Shown one piece after another: positions 16,184 to 25,124 of a stretch of DNA of 64,000 nucleotides. This stretch comes from Brevinema_A sp051647535 (GTDB lineage Bacteria; Spirochaetota; Brevinematia; Brevinematales; Brevinemataceae), in contig JBOFEA010000015.1 of the NCBI GenBank assembly GCA_051647535.1, forward strand, positions 1 through 64,000, given 5' to 3'. A program made the translations under genes and the position numbers. Positions within the stretch are counted from its first letter, which is position 1. The number at the start of each line of letters is the position of its first letter. The notes under the pieces were generated by a model. It was not told where the DNA came from. It made no database searches and saw only the letters and a program-made list of their open reading frames with translations.

Positions 16184-18189
16184 TGTCCGAACCTTGGCTT
16201 CTTGCCGAAGTTGCACTCAATGTTCCTCTGCATAGTACGTTTTACTATATTATTCCTAAACATCTTCAAGATAAAAATATCGATTTAAAAAGAGTTCGAA
16301 TTCATTTCGGACGAAGAGAAGAAATTGGATTAGTACTAAGAACAGTTGAAGAAAGTAATGTTGAAATTGATTTGAAATCGCTTCCGTCTGTCAAAGAAAT
16401 TGAAGAAATCATGGATAACACCCCTATATTTACAAAAGAATTATTAGAATTAGGAAGTAAAGTATCGGATTATTACCATACACCTATCGGTGAAGTACTT
16501 TTTACAATGCTACCGCCTTTTAAAGAACCCAAAGCACTGATCCACCCCGAGATAAAAAAATCACCTTTATCACCTACAGAAGAACAACAGCAAGCGTTCG
16601 ATACGATAAAACCTTTCATTGGTAAAAATACGGCATTTCTCCTCCAAGGAGTCACCGGAAGCGGAAAAACAGAAGTATATAAACTTCTTGCCCGAGAATG
16701 TCTTAACCAAGGTAAAGGAGTGATTATACTTGTACCGGAGATTGCGCTGACAGCACAGACATTAAGAAGATTCACGGAAGAATTCAGTGGAAACACAGCA
16801 TTATTCCATAGCAAGCTGTCGCCGGCCGAGCGTGCGGGAGAATGGGAGAGAGTTCTTACAGGAAAGGCAAAATTAGTCATAGGACCAAGAAGTGCTGTTT
16901 TTGCACCGATTAACAATTTGGGATTAATCATCTTGGATGAAGAACACGATCCTTCTTATAAAGCAATGGATTCACCGCGTTACCATGCGAGAGGAACCGC
17001 ATTTATGAGATCCAAATCAGAACAGGCACTACTTGTGCTTGGATCAGCAACTCCATCTATCGAAACCCGATATGCCGCTTCGACCGGAAGAATACACCAT
17101 GTAATCCTGAATAACAGATTTAACAATACCGAACTACCTGCAACAGAAATTATTGATTTAAAAAAAGAAAAATCGGGCAATTATTTTCTTTCCGAAATAT
17201 TATTCAAAAAAATATTAACGACATTGGATAATAAAAAACAGTGCTTGATTTTTTTAAATCGGCGGGGATATTCTCCGAGTTTGATTTGCCGAGACTGTGG
17301 ATTTCTTTTTAAATGCCCAAACTGCGATATAGGAATGACTTGGTATAAAAACGATTCGCGTATTAAATGCCGATACTGTGAATTTGACCATACCGCACCT
17401 TCAGACTGTCCGGAATGTGGAGGATTTAATATTAAAGACGCAGGATTCGGAACAGAAAAATTAGAAGAATCCCTGCAAGAGCTCCTACCTGAAAAAAAAA
17501 TTTTGAGGCTTGATTTGGATACTGCAAGAAAAAAGAATAACACAGAAAAAATTCTTCAAGCCATGCGAAATCATGAAGCTGATATTCTGATCGGCACCCA
17601 AATGATTGCCAAAGGACATGATATTGCAGATATCGAACTGGTAGGAGCACTTTTTCCTGAAATCATGCTTTCTTTACCTGATTTTCGTTCTTCCGAAAGA
17701 ACCTTCTCTCTTCTCTCGCAGGCAATAGGACGAGCCGGTCGACGTGATGCTCAAGGAAGTGCTGTTATTCAAACATACCTTTCCGAACACTTCGCTGTAC
17801 AGCTGGCAGCAGAACAAAATTTTGAAGCATTCTACCTCAAAGAACTTGAAATACGAAAACAATTCCACTACCCTCCTTTTACACGAATCGGAAGAATCGT
17901 TTTTAAAAGCTCCAACTATGAAATTTTAAACAACCTAATCTTCATTCTCAAAAAAAAGATTAACTCAAAACAAAATGAGTTCAAAGACCTATCCATAGAA
18001 ATTTTAGGACCGGGTCCTTGTCCTATTGAACGCATAAACAATAATTACAGGTATCATATTATTGTGAAAGCTCCAACTCATCAATCCGTACTCAAAACCA
18101 TCAAATTTTTCAGAACAATATTAAAAGCTCATCCTTCCCACGATAAGATAAAATCAGAAATAGATATTGATCCAGCTCAAATCCTCTGA
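16183..18189 (+). CDS. priA: Primosomal replication restart helicase PriA
   Basis: 3'-5' superfamily 2 helicase that reloads the replisome at stalled forks. The N-terminal DNA-binding domain opens with VALNVPLHSTFYYIIPK. Walker A is GVTGSGKTEVYK, Walker B DEEHDPSYK, and motif III GSATPS. The zinc-binding insertion carries the expected paired cysteines (CRDCGFLFKCPNCD, CRYCEF, CPECGG). The helicase C-terminal block has GTQMIAKGHDI and QAIGRAGRR. The 668-aa length is normal. The ATG overlaps the upstream stop (TGATG), so translation is probably coupled to the glycosylase. Confidence 0.96.
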   Translation: MSEPWLLAEVALNVPLHSTFYYIIPKHLQDKNIDLKRVRIHFGRREEIGLVLRTVEESNVEIDLKSLPSVKEIEEIMDNTPIFTKELLELGSKVSDYYHTPIGEVLFTMLPPFKEPKALIHPEIKKSPLSPTEEQQQAFDTIKPFIGKNTAFLLQGVTGSGKTEVYKLLARECLNQGKGVIILVPEIALTAQTLRRFTEEFSGNTALFHSKLSPAERAGEWERVLTGKAKLVIGPRSAVFAPINNLGLIILDEEHDPSYKAMDSPRYHARGTAFMRSKSEQALLVLGSATPSIETRYAASTGRIHHVILNNRFNNTELPATEIIDLKKEKSGNYFLSEILFKKILTTLDNKKQCLIFLNRRGYSPSLICRDCGFLFKCPNCDIGMTWYKNDSRIKCRYCEFDHTAPSDCPECGGFNIKDAGFGTEKLEESLQELLPEKKILRLDLDTARKKNNTEKILQAMRNHEADILIGTQMIAKGHDIADIELVGALFPEIMLSLPDFRSSERTFSLLSQAIGRAGRRDAQGSAVIQTYLSEHFAVQLAAEQNFEAFYLKELEIRKQFHYPPFTRIGRIVFKSSNYEILNNLIFILKKKINSKQNEFKDLSIEILGPGPCPIERINNNYRYHIIVKAPTHQSVLKTIKFFRTILKAHPSHDKIKSEIDIDPAQIL

Positions 18190-18221
18190 GAAATGATTTT
18201 TGAAAGAATCTTGATATTATC

Positions 18222-18251
18222 TTGACATTATACATCTATTCATAGTATAAT
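18222..18251 (+). promoter_or_regulatory. Predicted sigma-70 promoter of rlmN
   Basis: Perfect TTGACA (18222-18227), 18-base spacer and perfect TATAAT (18246-18251), 42 bases before the rlmN ATG. One of the best matches to consensus in the window. Confidence 0.8.
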
Positions 18252-18293
18252 TATTTACTATCAATAATTATCAATCAAATAGGATTTGAATCT

Positions 18294-19364
18294 ATGCCCA
18301 ACCTTAGCAAATTCCAACTATTGGAATTGGATTACCCTCGATTAATCGAGACTCTGCAAAATCATAATTTTCCAAAATATAAAATTCATAACATTTTGAA
18401 TTGGATCTACAAAAGAAGTATCTTTAACTTTGAAGACATGAGTGATTTGTCCAAAAAAGAACGTTCTTTACTAACAGACCATTTCGAAATAATTACTTTG
18501 TCTCAAACAAAAATGAGTACATCTGAAGACGGAACCTTGAAATTTTTGTTTACTGCTCAAGACGGAGCAGAAATCGAAAGTGTCATGATTCCTAACGAAG
18601 ATGACTCCCGATATACAATATGTGTTTCGTCTCAAGTCGGATGTGCATTGAAATGTTCTTTCTGCGCAACAGGACTACTCGGATTCAAAAGAAACCTAAC
18701 CAAATCCGAAATCATTTCACAAATTCTTTTGGTAGATACTGTCGTTAAAGAACTTTACACTTTAGACAAAGGTACACGAGCTATTGATAATATCGTATTT
18801 ATGGGAATGGGAGAACCTTTTCTTAATTATGATAACGTTATAGGTGCCGTCAATGAAATTACCCAACCTGAAACATTTGATATCGGAACTCGAAGAATTA
18901 CTATATCAACTTCAGGAATTATTGAAGGTATTGAAAAATTAGCTTATGCAAAAGGACAAGTACGTCTTGCTGTTTCTCTGCATGCCGCCAATCACGAAAA
19001 ACGAAAAAATATTATGCCCATCGCCCGCACACAAAATACTATACAGATGCTCAAAGCATTAAAAGTATATCAAGAAAAAACCAACCGCAGAATTACGTTC
19101 GAATATATTTTAATTGAAGGATTTAATAATCTGGAAGAAGATGTACTGGCATTAAAACACGAATTACAAGGGCTTAAATACCATCTAAACCTTATTCCTC
19201 TAAATCCCGTAGACCAGCTTCCTTACGATGCACCGAGCAGTAATTGTATCAATGATTTTAAAAATAGACTTCAACGGCACTCCATACCTTTTGCACTTCG
19301 TACACCAAAAGGACGCGATATTGATGCCGCATGCGGGCAGCTTGCTTTAAAAAATAAATCTTAA
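18294..19364 (+). CDS. rlmN: Dual-specificity 23S rRNA/tRNA methyltransferase RlmN
   Basis: Radical-SAM enzyme that makes 2-methyladenosine at A2503 of 23S rRNA and at A37 of some tRNAs. The 4Fe-4S motif is CALKCSFCATG. Other signatures: SVMIPNEDD, FMGMGEPFLNYDN, RRITISTSGI, and the C-terminal RTPKGRDIDAACGQL with the second conserved cysteine. The 356-aa length is typical. It has its own strong promoter and is followed by trpS after about 114 bp. Confidence 0.96.
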   Translation: MPNLSKFQLLELDYPRLIETLQNHNFPKYKIHNILNWIYKRSIFNFEDMSDLSKKERSLLTDHFEIITLSQTKMSTSEDGTLKFLFTAQDGAEIESVMIPNEDDSRYTICVSSQVGCALKCSFCATGLLGFKRNLTKSEIISQILLVDTVVKELYTLDKGTRAIDNIVFMGMGEPFLNYDNVIGAVNEITQPETFDIGTRRITISTSGIIEGIEKLAYAKGQVRLAVSLHAANHEKRKNIMPIARTQNTIQMLKALKVYQEKTNRRITFEYILIEGFNNLEEDVLALKHELQGLKYHLNLIPLNPVDQLPYDAPSSNCINDFKNRLQRHSIPFALRTPKGRDIDAACGQLALKNKS

Positions 19365-19478
19365 TTTATAAAATATTCTTTGTCGCCTACTCACTCATCA
19401 TTGACTTTAAAATCAAAACCAAATATAATTAATAAATTTAACGTTATTTTTATAACATTGTCAACAGGTCACCGCAAA

Positions 19479-20468
19479 ATGAAAAAAAGAGCATTATCAG
19501 GAATAAAACCTACAGGAAAACTTCATCTGGGAAATTACTTCGGAGCATTTCAAAATTTTCTCGAACTCCAAAACAACGACTCTATAGACAATTTTTATTT
19601 TATTGCCGATTACCATTCTCTTAACACCATACCCGATCCCCAAGAACTGCAATACTATACATTCGAAATTTTTAAAGCATTTATCGCATTGGGATTGGAT
19701 CCGGAAAAAAGTACTATCTTCATTCAAAGCAGTATTCCCGAACATACCGAATTATGCTGGCTCCTGTCCGGAGTCACTCCTGTCGGTTTGATGGAAAGAG
19801 CTCATGCTTACAAAGACTCATTAGCAAAAAATTCTGCTCCTAATATGGGGTTATTTAATTACCCCCTTCTTCAAGCAGCAGATATTTTAATCTATGATTC
19901 GGATTTGGTTCCCGTAGGATCAGATCAAAAACAACATATCGAAATAACCAGAGACATCGCAGAAAAATTTAATAGAGCATACGGTGAAGGTATTTTTACT
20001 ATTCCTGAACCTCTTATTCAAGAAGAAACAGCTATTATACCGGGAACAGACGGCGAAAAAATGTCCAAATCCAAAAATAATATAATTTCTATCTTTGATT
20101 CCGAAAAAGAAATAAAAAAACAAGTAATGGGAATTATAACCGATTCTACTCCTTTAGAAGATCCTAAGGATTTCCGTTCTTGTCCTGTATATAATATTTA
20201 CAAATTAATGGCTTCTCCCAACGAAATTCAACAGATGCAATTTAATTACTCCAAAGGCGGATATGGATACGGTCATGCCAAAACAGCATTATTCGAAAAA
20301 ATTATCAGTTTTTTTGCTCAAGCTCGTAATAATATGAACGAATTAAATAATAATCCCGTATATGTACAAGAATTAATCAAATCATGCTCCAATAAAGCAC
20401 GAATTCAAGCTCAGAAAAAAATCCAACAAGTAAGAAAATCCATGGGATTAGGAGTATCTGATGATTAA
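19479..20468 (+). CDS. trpS: Tryptophanyl-tRNA synthetase
   Basis: Class I synthetase that charges tRNA-Trp. The start is placed at the ATG at 19479 because the product then begins MKKRALSGIKPTGKLHLGNY like other TrpRS; an in-frame TTG at 19380 would add 33 non-homologous residues. The HIGH-type motif is HLGN in that segment, and the KMSKS loop is GEKMSKSKNN. The 329-aa length is standard. The Shine-Dalgarno is weak (AGGT, 11 bases away). The stop overlaps the following membrane-protein gene by 8 bp. Confidence 0.95.
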   Translation: MKKRALSGIKPTGKLHLGNYFGAFQNFLELQNNDSIDNFYFIADYHSLNTIPDPQELQYYTFEIFKAFIALGLDPEKSTIFIQSSIPEHTELCWLLSGVTPVGLMERAHAYKDSLAKNSAPNMGLFNYPLLQAADILIYDSDLVPVGSDQKQHIEITRDIAEKFNRAYGEGIFTIPEPLIQEETAIIPGTDGEKMSKSKNNIISIFDSEKEIKKQVMGIITDSTPLEDPKDFRSCPVYNIYKLMASPNEIQQMQFNYSKGGYGYGHAKTALFEKIISFFAQARNNMNELNNNPVYVQELIKSCSNKARIQAQKKIQQVRKSMGLGVSDD

Positions 20469-21993
20469 TCATAAGATACTTGCCAAACAACAATCTCAAA
20501 AAAGTTTTCTGAAATTTCTTTCTGTCGGATTACCTATTGTACTAACTATATGGTTTACATTGTTTTTCTTTGGTTCTTACATCAATCCTAAATCATTTTC
20601 TTACCTGCCTCAGTCCGTACGCGAAAATCATATTACCGGTTTGTTCTTCCGATCAGATACTTGGTCTTATCCCCTCACATTAATCTCTAATATCGAAAAC
20701 ATACCCCTTGCATTAACTGATTCCGTTCCTTTTTTTGCGTTGATTTTTAAAATTCTTAATATTACTGATATTCAATATTTTGGATTGTGGATTCTGCTAA
20801 GCAATATTCTATCTGCATTCTTTATCTACAGAATTGCTTTTAATCTCTCTCATAGAAGATTTACTGCATGTCTTATTTCTATGATATGTATTACTATTCC
20901 GTTTTTATGGTATCACATTTCCTATACGCCTTGGATAGCAGGTTATTGGGTTATTCTTTGGGCTTATTCTTTATTTTTTAAATCTAACGAATTTTTCTCA
21001 AAAGAATGGTATTGTCTGATTTTTATTTCCGCATTAATTCATCCTTATTTTAGTTTGATTTGTTTTTTATTGTCTTTTGCAGAAATTTTACAATTATATA
21101 TATATAAACACTCTGTTTCAGCAGTTCAAGGAGTTTCTCTTTCAAGCAACTGCCTTGCAATAGTAATTACTATACTTGGAATTTCAGGTGTATTTTACCT
21201 TCCTACATATATAGAACCAACCCTTAGTCTGCAACCTCTTAATTTGTTTGGTTTTCCTTCTTCAGAATACAACCTTTCTTATTTATACCCAGGAACCGCT
21301 CTTTCAATTGGTCTTGGAATAGGAGTACTATTCGCAACAGTTTATAAAAGAATGCAACTGAAAACCTATCTTCCTCTAATTGCAATTTTTATCATATTAT
21401 TTTTATTAAGTATCTCTAACGGACTCCTTATCAAGAATTTTCCTTTATTTCCTCATTCTATGCTTCCCTTACATTATGTCAATTCCGTATTTTCTTCAGG
21501 ACCGAAATTTCTTATTCCTATTTTATTAATTATCCCCGCTGTATTAGCACATACCGCAAATCTTCTCAGATCAAAAAATAACAACCTTGAAATCCTATTC
21601 TTAAGTATTACATTTATCACTCAAACATTTTTCTTTTCACCTGCCATCAATAATGATAAATCCGTATTTCAAGCTTTAAACAATGATGCCGCTAAATTTT
21701 TAGATAATACGTCAAAGATAGTATGGATTTTTGACGACAACATTCCGTTAACTCCTCCTTGTTACGAAAAAATAGCATTTTTTGCATTTAACAATAATAT
21801 AACTATTAATGCAGCTCCTGTAATGAGATTTCCAACAAATTACAAAGAACAGTTAAAAACTGCCGCTAAACATTTCCAACAAAATATTTTTTCAACAAAT
21901 ACTGTTTACATTCTTACAACAAAATATTACAATTCATTAAAACCAAATGGAAAAATATTAACCTTAGATCATATTGTTCTTTTTAAACCGTAA
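20461..21993 (+). CDS. Multi-pass membrane protein, DUF6311-like
   Basis: A 510-aa integral membrane protein with about ten hydrophobic spans, the first at residues ~20-42. The segment FFRSDTWSYPLTLISN, followed by LALTDSVPFFALIFKIL, IQYFGLWILLSNILSAFFIY and FLWYHISYTPW, resembles the pattern I associate with DUF6311, a family with glycosyltransferase-C-like topology. If so it may transfer a sugar or lipid-linked group outside the membrane; this is inference. A soluble region lies at the C-terminus. AGGAG within trpS lies 6 bases before the ATG, so it is coupled to trpS. No partner gene is adjacent. Confidence 0.7.
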   Translation: MINHKILAKQQSQKSFLKFLSVGLPIVLTIWFTLFFFGSYINPKSFSYLPQSVRENHITGLFFRSDTWSYPLTLISNIENIPLALTDSVPFFALIFKILNITDIQYFGLWILLSNILSAFFIYRIAFNLSHRRFTACLISMICITIPFLWYHISYTPWIAGYWVILWAYSLFFKSNEFFSKEWYCLIFISALIHPYFSLICFLLSFAEILQLYIYKHSVSAVQGVSLSSNCLAIVITILGISGVFYLPTYIEPTLSLQPLNLFGFPSSEYNLSYLYPGTALSIGLGIGVLFATVYKRMQLKTYLPLIAIFIILFLLSISNGLLIKNFPLFPHSMLPLHYVNSVFSSGPKFLIPILLIIPAVLAHTANLLRSKNNNLEILFLSITFITQTFFFSPAINNDKSVFQALNNDAAKFLDNTSKIVWIFDDNIPLTPPCYEKIAFFAFNNNITINAAPVMRFPTNYKEQLKTAAKHFQQNIFSTNTVYILTTKYYNSLKPNGKILTLDHIVLFKP

Positions 21994-22539
21994 GTACACT
22001 ATCTTTTCCTATCTGTATTAAATTTTCTATCTTCAGCTGATAATAGAAGGATATATTAAACATTTTCTTCTATACAAGTTCTTAATTACATACAATATAG
22101 GTTATAAAACTACTTAAATTATCATCTTAATACTTTAAGCTGAATAATTTTAAAACTATTTAATAATAATATTCCTTTATATATTATTAACTACCTTTTA
22201 AAAGTAAAAAATTAATATTAATAATTAATTTGATATAAAATATAAAATTTCCGACACAATACTTTAATATTTATCATGAACAATATTTTTGAATCAAACA
22301 ATATTACAAAAAAATATTATTTTTTCTAATATTTATTGACAAAACGACAAATTTTTGGTTAAATTTTAAAGAACATAAGCAATTTATATTCTTTAAACTC
22401 AAAAAGAATTAGGGATAAAATTTACCAAATAAAGTTTGAAAAAACTCTTCCGATATTAAATTTTCATACTCAACACATTCTGTTTAACATAATAAAAAAG
22501 ATTTAGAAAAACTAATTATACAAATAATATGGAGACCAT
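21994..22539. other. 546-bp AT-rich intergenic region upstream of clpC
   Basis: No gene, tRNA or clear terminator seen after the DUF6311-like gene. The first ~340 bases are very AT-rich. The last ~200 bases carry the clpC promoter, an inverted repeat at its start site and a long leader of about 170 bases. No CIRCE repeat or CtsR heptamer pair is visible. Confidence 0.6.
22336..22397 (+). promoter_or_regulatory. Predicted clpC promoter with overlapping inverted repeat
   Basis: TTGACA (22336-22341), 17-base spacer, TTAAAT (22359-22364). An inverted repeat TTTAAAGAA (22365-22373) / TTCTTTAAA (22389-22397), 15-base spacer, begins right after the -10 box and spans the expected start site. This is where a repressor would bind. 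Confidence 0.5.
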
Positions 22540-25059
22540 ATGTACGATTTTACAGGATTCACACATCGAGCTCAACGAGTTGTCTCAATACTGGCCCAAC
22601 AAGAAGCCCGAAGACTTTTTAGTGAAGAACTTATACCGGAACATATTTTTTTAGGTATGTTAAGAGAATCCGAAGGATCCGCAGTAAAAACTCTATTATC
22701 ACTGGGATTGAATATTGATGAACTCCAAAATGAAGTAGAATTTGCATTACGAGGACAAGGTACCGATACATTGACATTAGGCGGAATTCCTGTTTCAAAA
22801 CGCGTATACCAAGTAATCGAAAATGCAAGACAAGAAGCTAAATTAGTAGGTCATAACTATATAGGAACAGAACATTTATTGTTAGGAATTTTCAATGAAA
22901 ATTTCCCGCAAGCAATTGTTCCTTTCATTATAGAAAATAAAGGAATCGATACCCATCAACTACGAAATGCTGTTATAAATATTGTCGGATACGGCGAACT
23001 GAGAACGTGGAACAAAAAGAAAAAACAAATCAAAACTCCATTCCTTGATAAATTCTGTAAAAATATTACAGACATTGCCGCTGAAGGAAAATTAGATCCT
23101 GTGGTTGGAAGAAAAAAAGAAATTGGACGCGTTATTCAAATTTTATCACGCCGAACTAAAAACAATCCTATTTTAATAGGAGAACCTGGTGTTGGTAAAA
23201 CATCTATTATTGAAGGTATTGCACAGCTTATTGTAGCCAATTCGGTTCCGGAAAGCCTTTTAGGTAAAAAGATTCTTTTGCTGGATATGGGATCATTAGT
23301 TGCAGGAACCAAATATAGAGGTGAATTTGAAGAACGCTTGAAAGCTTTAATGCACGAAGCCGAAAAAGATAAAGATGTCATTATATTTATTGATGAAATC
23401 CATACAATTTTGGGAGCAGGAAACGCTGAAGGTTCATTAGATGCTTCTAATATGTTTAAACCGGCATTAGCGAGAGGATTGTTTAAAACAATCGGAGCAA
23501 CAACGTTTGACGAATATAAAAAACGTATAGAAAAAGATAAGGCATTAGTAAGAAGATTTCAACCAATACGAATTAACGAACCATCATTAGAAGAAACAAT
23601 TACAATCTTAACTAGATTAAAAAGCAAATACGAAGAATTTCATAATGTCACGTACACACAGCATGCTCTTAAAACTGCAGCACTATTGGCAGAACGCTAT
23701 ATGACAAATCGATTTTTTCCGGATAAAGCTATTGATATTATTGATGAAGCAGGTGCACAAGCATTAACATTACTATCAGATAAACCGGACTATTTAATAG
23801 ATATGGAAGCGAAACTTTCACATTTGGAAAATTTAAAAAATGATTTGGTAAACAAACAAGAATATGAAAGTGCAGCTGAACTCCGTAATACTATTCAAGA
23901 AAAGCGAAGTAAACTTGCTGAATTACGAGAAGAATGGCTATCATCAATACGAAAAGAAAATATTATTATTGATTCCTCAGAAATAAGCCGTGTTATTTCA
24001 AATATGACTGATATTCCTGTCCAACATTTGCATACAGATGGAGATTATAACAGATACCTCGAATTAGAACACATTCTTGGTCAAACTGTTAAAGGACAGC
24101 CACAAGCAATCAAAGCACTTACCCACGCTGTACAAAAAAATGCTGTTGGAATTAGAAATTACAAAAGACCTATTGGTACTTTTATGTTCTTAGGACCTAC
24201 CGGTGTAGGAAAAACAGAATTAGCAAAAAGATTAGCAATATTTATGTTTGGAACTGAAGAAGCTCTGATCCGTATTGATATGAGTGAATTTATGGACAAA
24301 CACAATTCGTCAAGACTTCTTGGAGCACCTCCGGGATATATTGGACATGAAAACGGTGGAGAATTAACAGAACGAATTAAACGCAGACCGTATTCAATTA
24401 TTTTATTTGATGAAATCGAAAAAGCAAATCCTGAAATTTTTAATATGTTTCTTCAAATACTCGATGAAGGTCATGTGACCGATGCAATGGGAGAAAAAGT
24501 AAGTTTTAAAAATACCTTGATTATTTTCACTTCGAACCTAGGCACAGAAAAACTTACTCAACAATCAGCATTAGGATTTTCCGAAGTTGAGAAAGAATAC
24601 GAAAAACGTAAAAATTTAGTCAAAGAAGATTTAAAGCACCATTTCAAACCGGAATTTTTGAATCGTATTGACGAAACAATCATTTTTAATCCTCTTGATA
24701 AATCAATATTAATGGATATTTGTTCACAAATGATCGAAGAATTAAATGACAATATTCGACCTCAAGGATTTAAAATCGACGTTGATGAAAAAGCAAAAGC
24801 ATATATCATTGAACAAGGATTTGAACAGAAATTTGGAGCACGTTCCATTAGAAGATCTATCTCAAAATTAATTGAAATACCGGCGACTCAACTTATTCTG
24901 AAACAAGGAACCCAACACCATAATTGTGAATTAGAAATTTTGGAAATTCATGTAAGCAAAAAAGATGCTGTACCGGATTTATCCTTTTCAGCAAAAATCA
25001 AAAAAATATTTGTACATAAAGTTAAAAAAACAAGAAAATATACAAAAAAATCAGATTAA
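22540..25059 (+). CDS. clpC: ATP-dependent Clp protease ATPase subunit ClpC
   Basis: Class I Hsp100 unfoldase that works with ClpP. Order of domains: double N-repeat (FTHRAQRVVSILAQQEARRL and a second copy near residue 85), AAA+ module 1 with Walker A GEPGVGKTS and Walker B IIFIDEIHT, a middle coiled coil with a UVR-type segment (LVNKQEYESAAELRN), and AAA+ module 2 with GPTGVGKTE and ILFDEIEKANPEIF. The tripeptide LGF (SALGFSEVEK) is at the expected ClpP-docking loop. The UVR segment favours ClpC over ClpA. The C-terminal tail is Lys-rich. Monocistronic, with its own promoter and terminator. Confidence 0.95.
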   Translation: MYDFTGFTHRAQRVVSILAQQEARRLFSEELIPEHIFLGMLRESEGSAVKTLLSLGLNIDELQNEVEFALRGQGTDTLTLGGIPVSKRVYQVIENARQEAKLVGHNYIGTEHLLLGIFNENFPQAIVPFIIENKGIDTHQLRNAVINIVGYGELRTWNKKKKQIKTPFLDKFCKNITDIAAEGKLDPVVGRKKEIGRVIQILSRRTKNNPILIGEPGVGKTSIIEGIAQLIVANSVPESLLGKKILLLDMGSLVAGTKYRGEFEERLKALMHEAEKDKDVIIFIDEIHTILGAGNAEGSLDASNMFKPALARGLFKTIGATTFDEYKKRIEKDKALVRRFQPIRINEPSLEETITILTRLKSKYEEFHNVTYTQHALKTAALLAERYMTNRFFPDKAIDIIDEAGAQALTLLSDKPDYLIDMEAKLSHLENLKNDLVNKQEYESAAELRNTIQEKRSKLAELREEWLSSIRKENIIIDSSEISRVISNMTDIPVQHLHTDGDYNRYLELEHILGQTVKGQPQAIKALTHAVQKNAVGIRNYKRPIGTFMFLGPTGVGKTELAKRLAIFMFGTEEALIRIDMSEFMDKHNSSRLLGAPPGYIGHENGGELTERIKRRPYSIILFDEIEKANPEIFNMFLQILDEGHVTDAMGEKVSFKNTLIIFTSNLGTEKLTQQSALGFSEVEKEYEKRKNLVKEDLKHHFKPEFLNRIDETIIFNPLDKSILMDICSQMIEELNDNIRPQGFKIDVDEKAKAYIIEQGFEQKFGARSIRRSISKLIEIPATQLILKQGTQHHNCELEILEIHVSKKDAVPDLSFSAKIKKIFVHKVKKTRKYTKKSD

Positions 25060-25074
25060 ATACTTTACTTAAAC

Positions 25075-25102
25075 AAAAAGCTCCTTTATAAAGGAGCTTT
25101 TT
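25075..25102. terminator. Bidirectional terminator, clpC / WG-repeat gene
   Basis: A perfect 28-base palindrome: AAAAAGCTCCTTTA (25075-25088) and its complement (25089-25102). A/T tails on both sides let it serve both convergent genes. Confidence 0.9.
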
Positions 25103-25124
25103 GTTTATATATTGTGTGTATTTT

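Noticed and set aside
19380..19478. TTG start extending trpS by 33 residues
   Set aside because: The extension is not homologous to TrpRS, and the ATG at 19479 gives the conserved N-terminus.
21994..22335. tRNA or small RNA in the AT-rich gap
   Set aside because: No cloverleaf, T-loop motif or terminator could be recognised; only AT-rich sequence.
22200..22540. CIRCE or CtsR operator in front of clpC
   Set aside because: Neither TTAGCACTC/GAGTGCTAA nor paired GGTCAAA heptamers were found.
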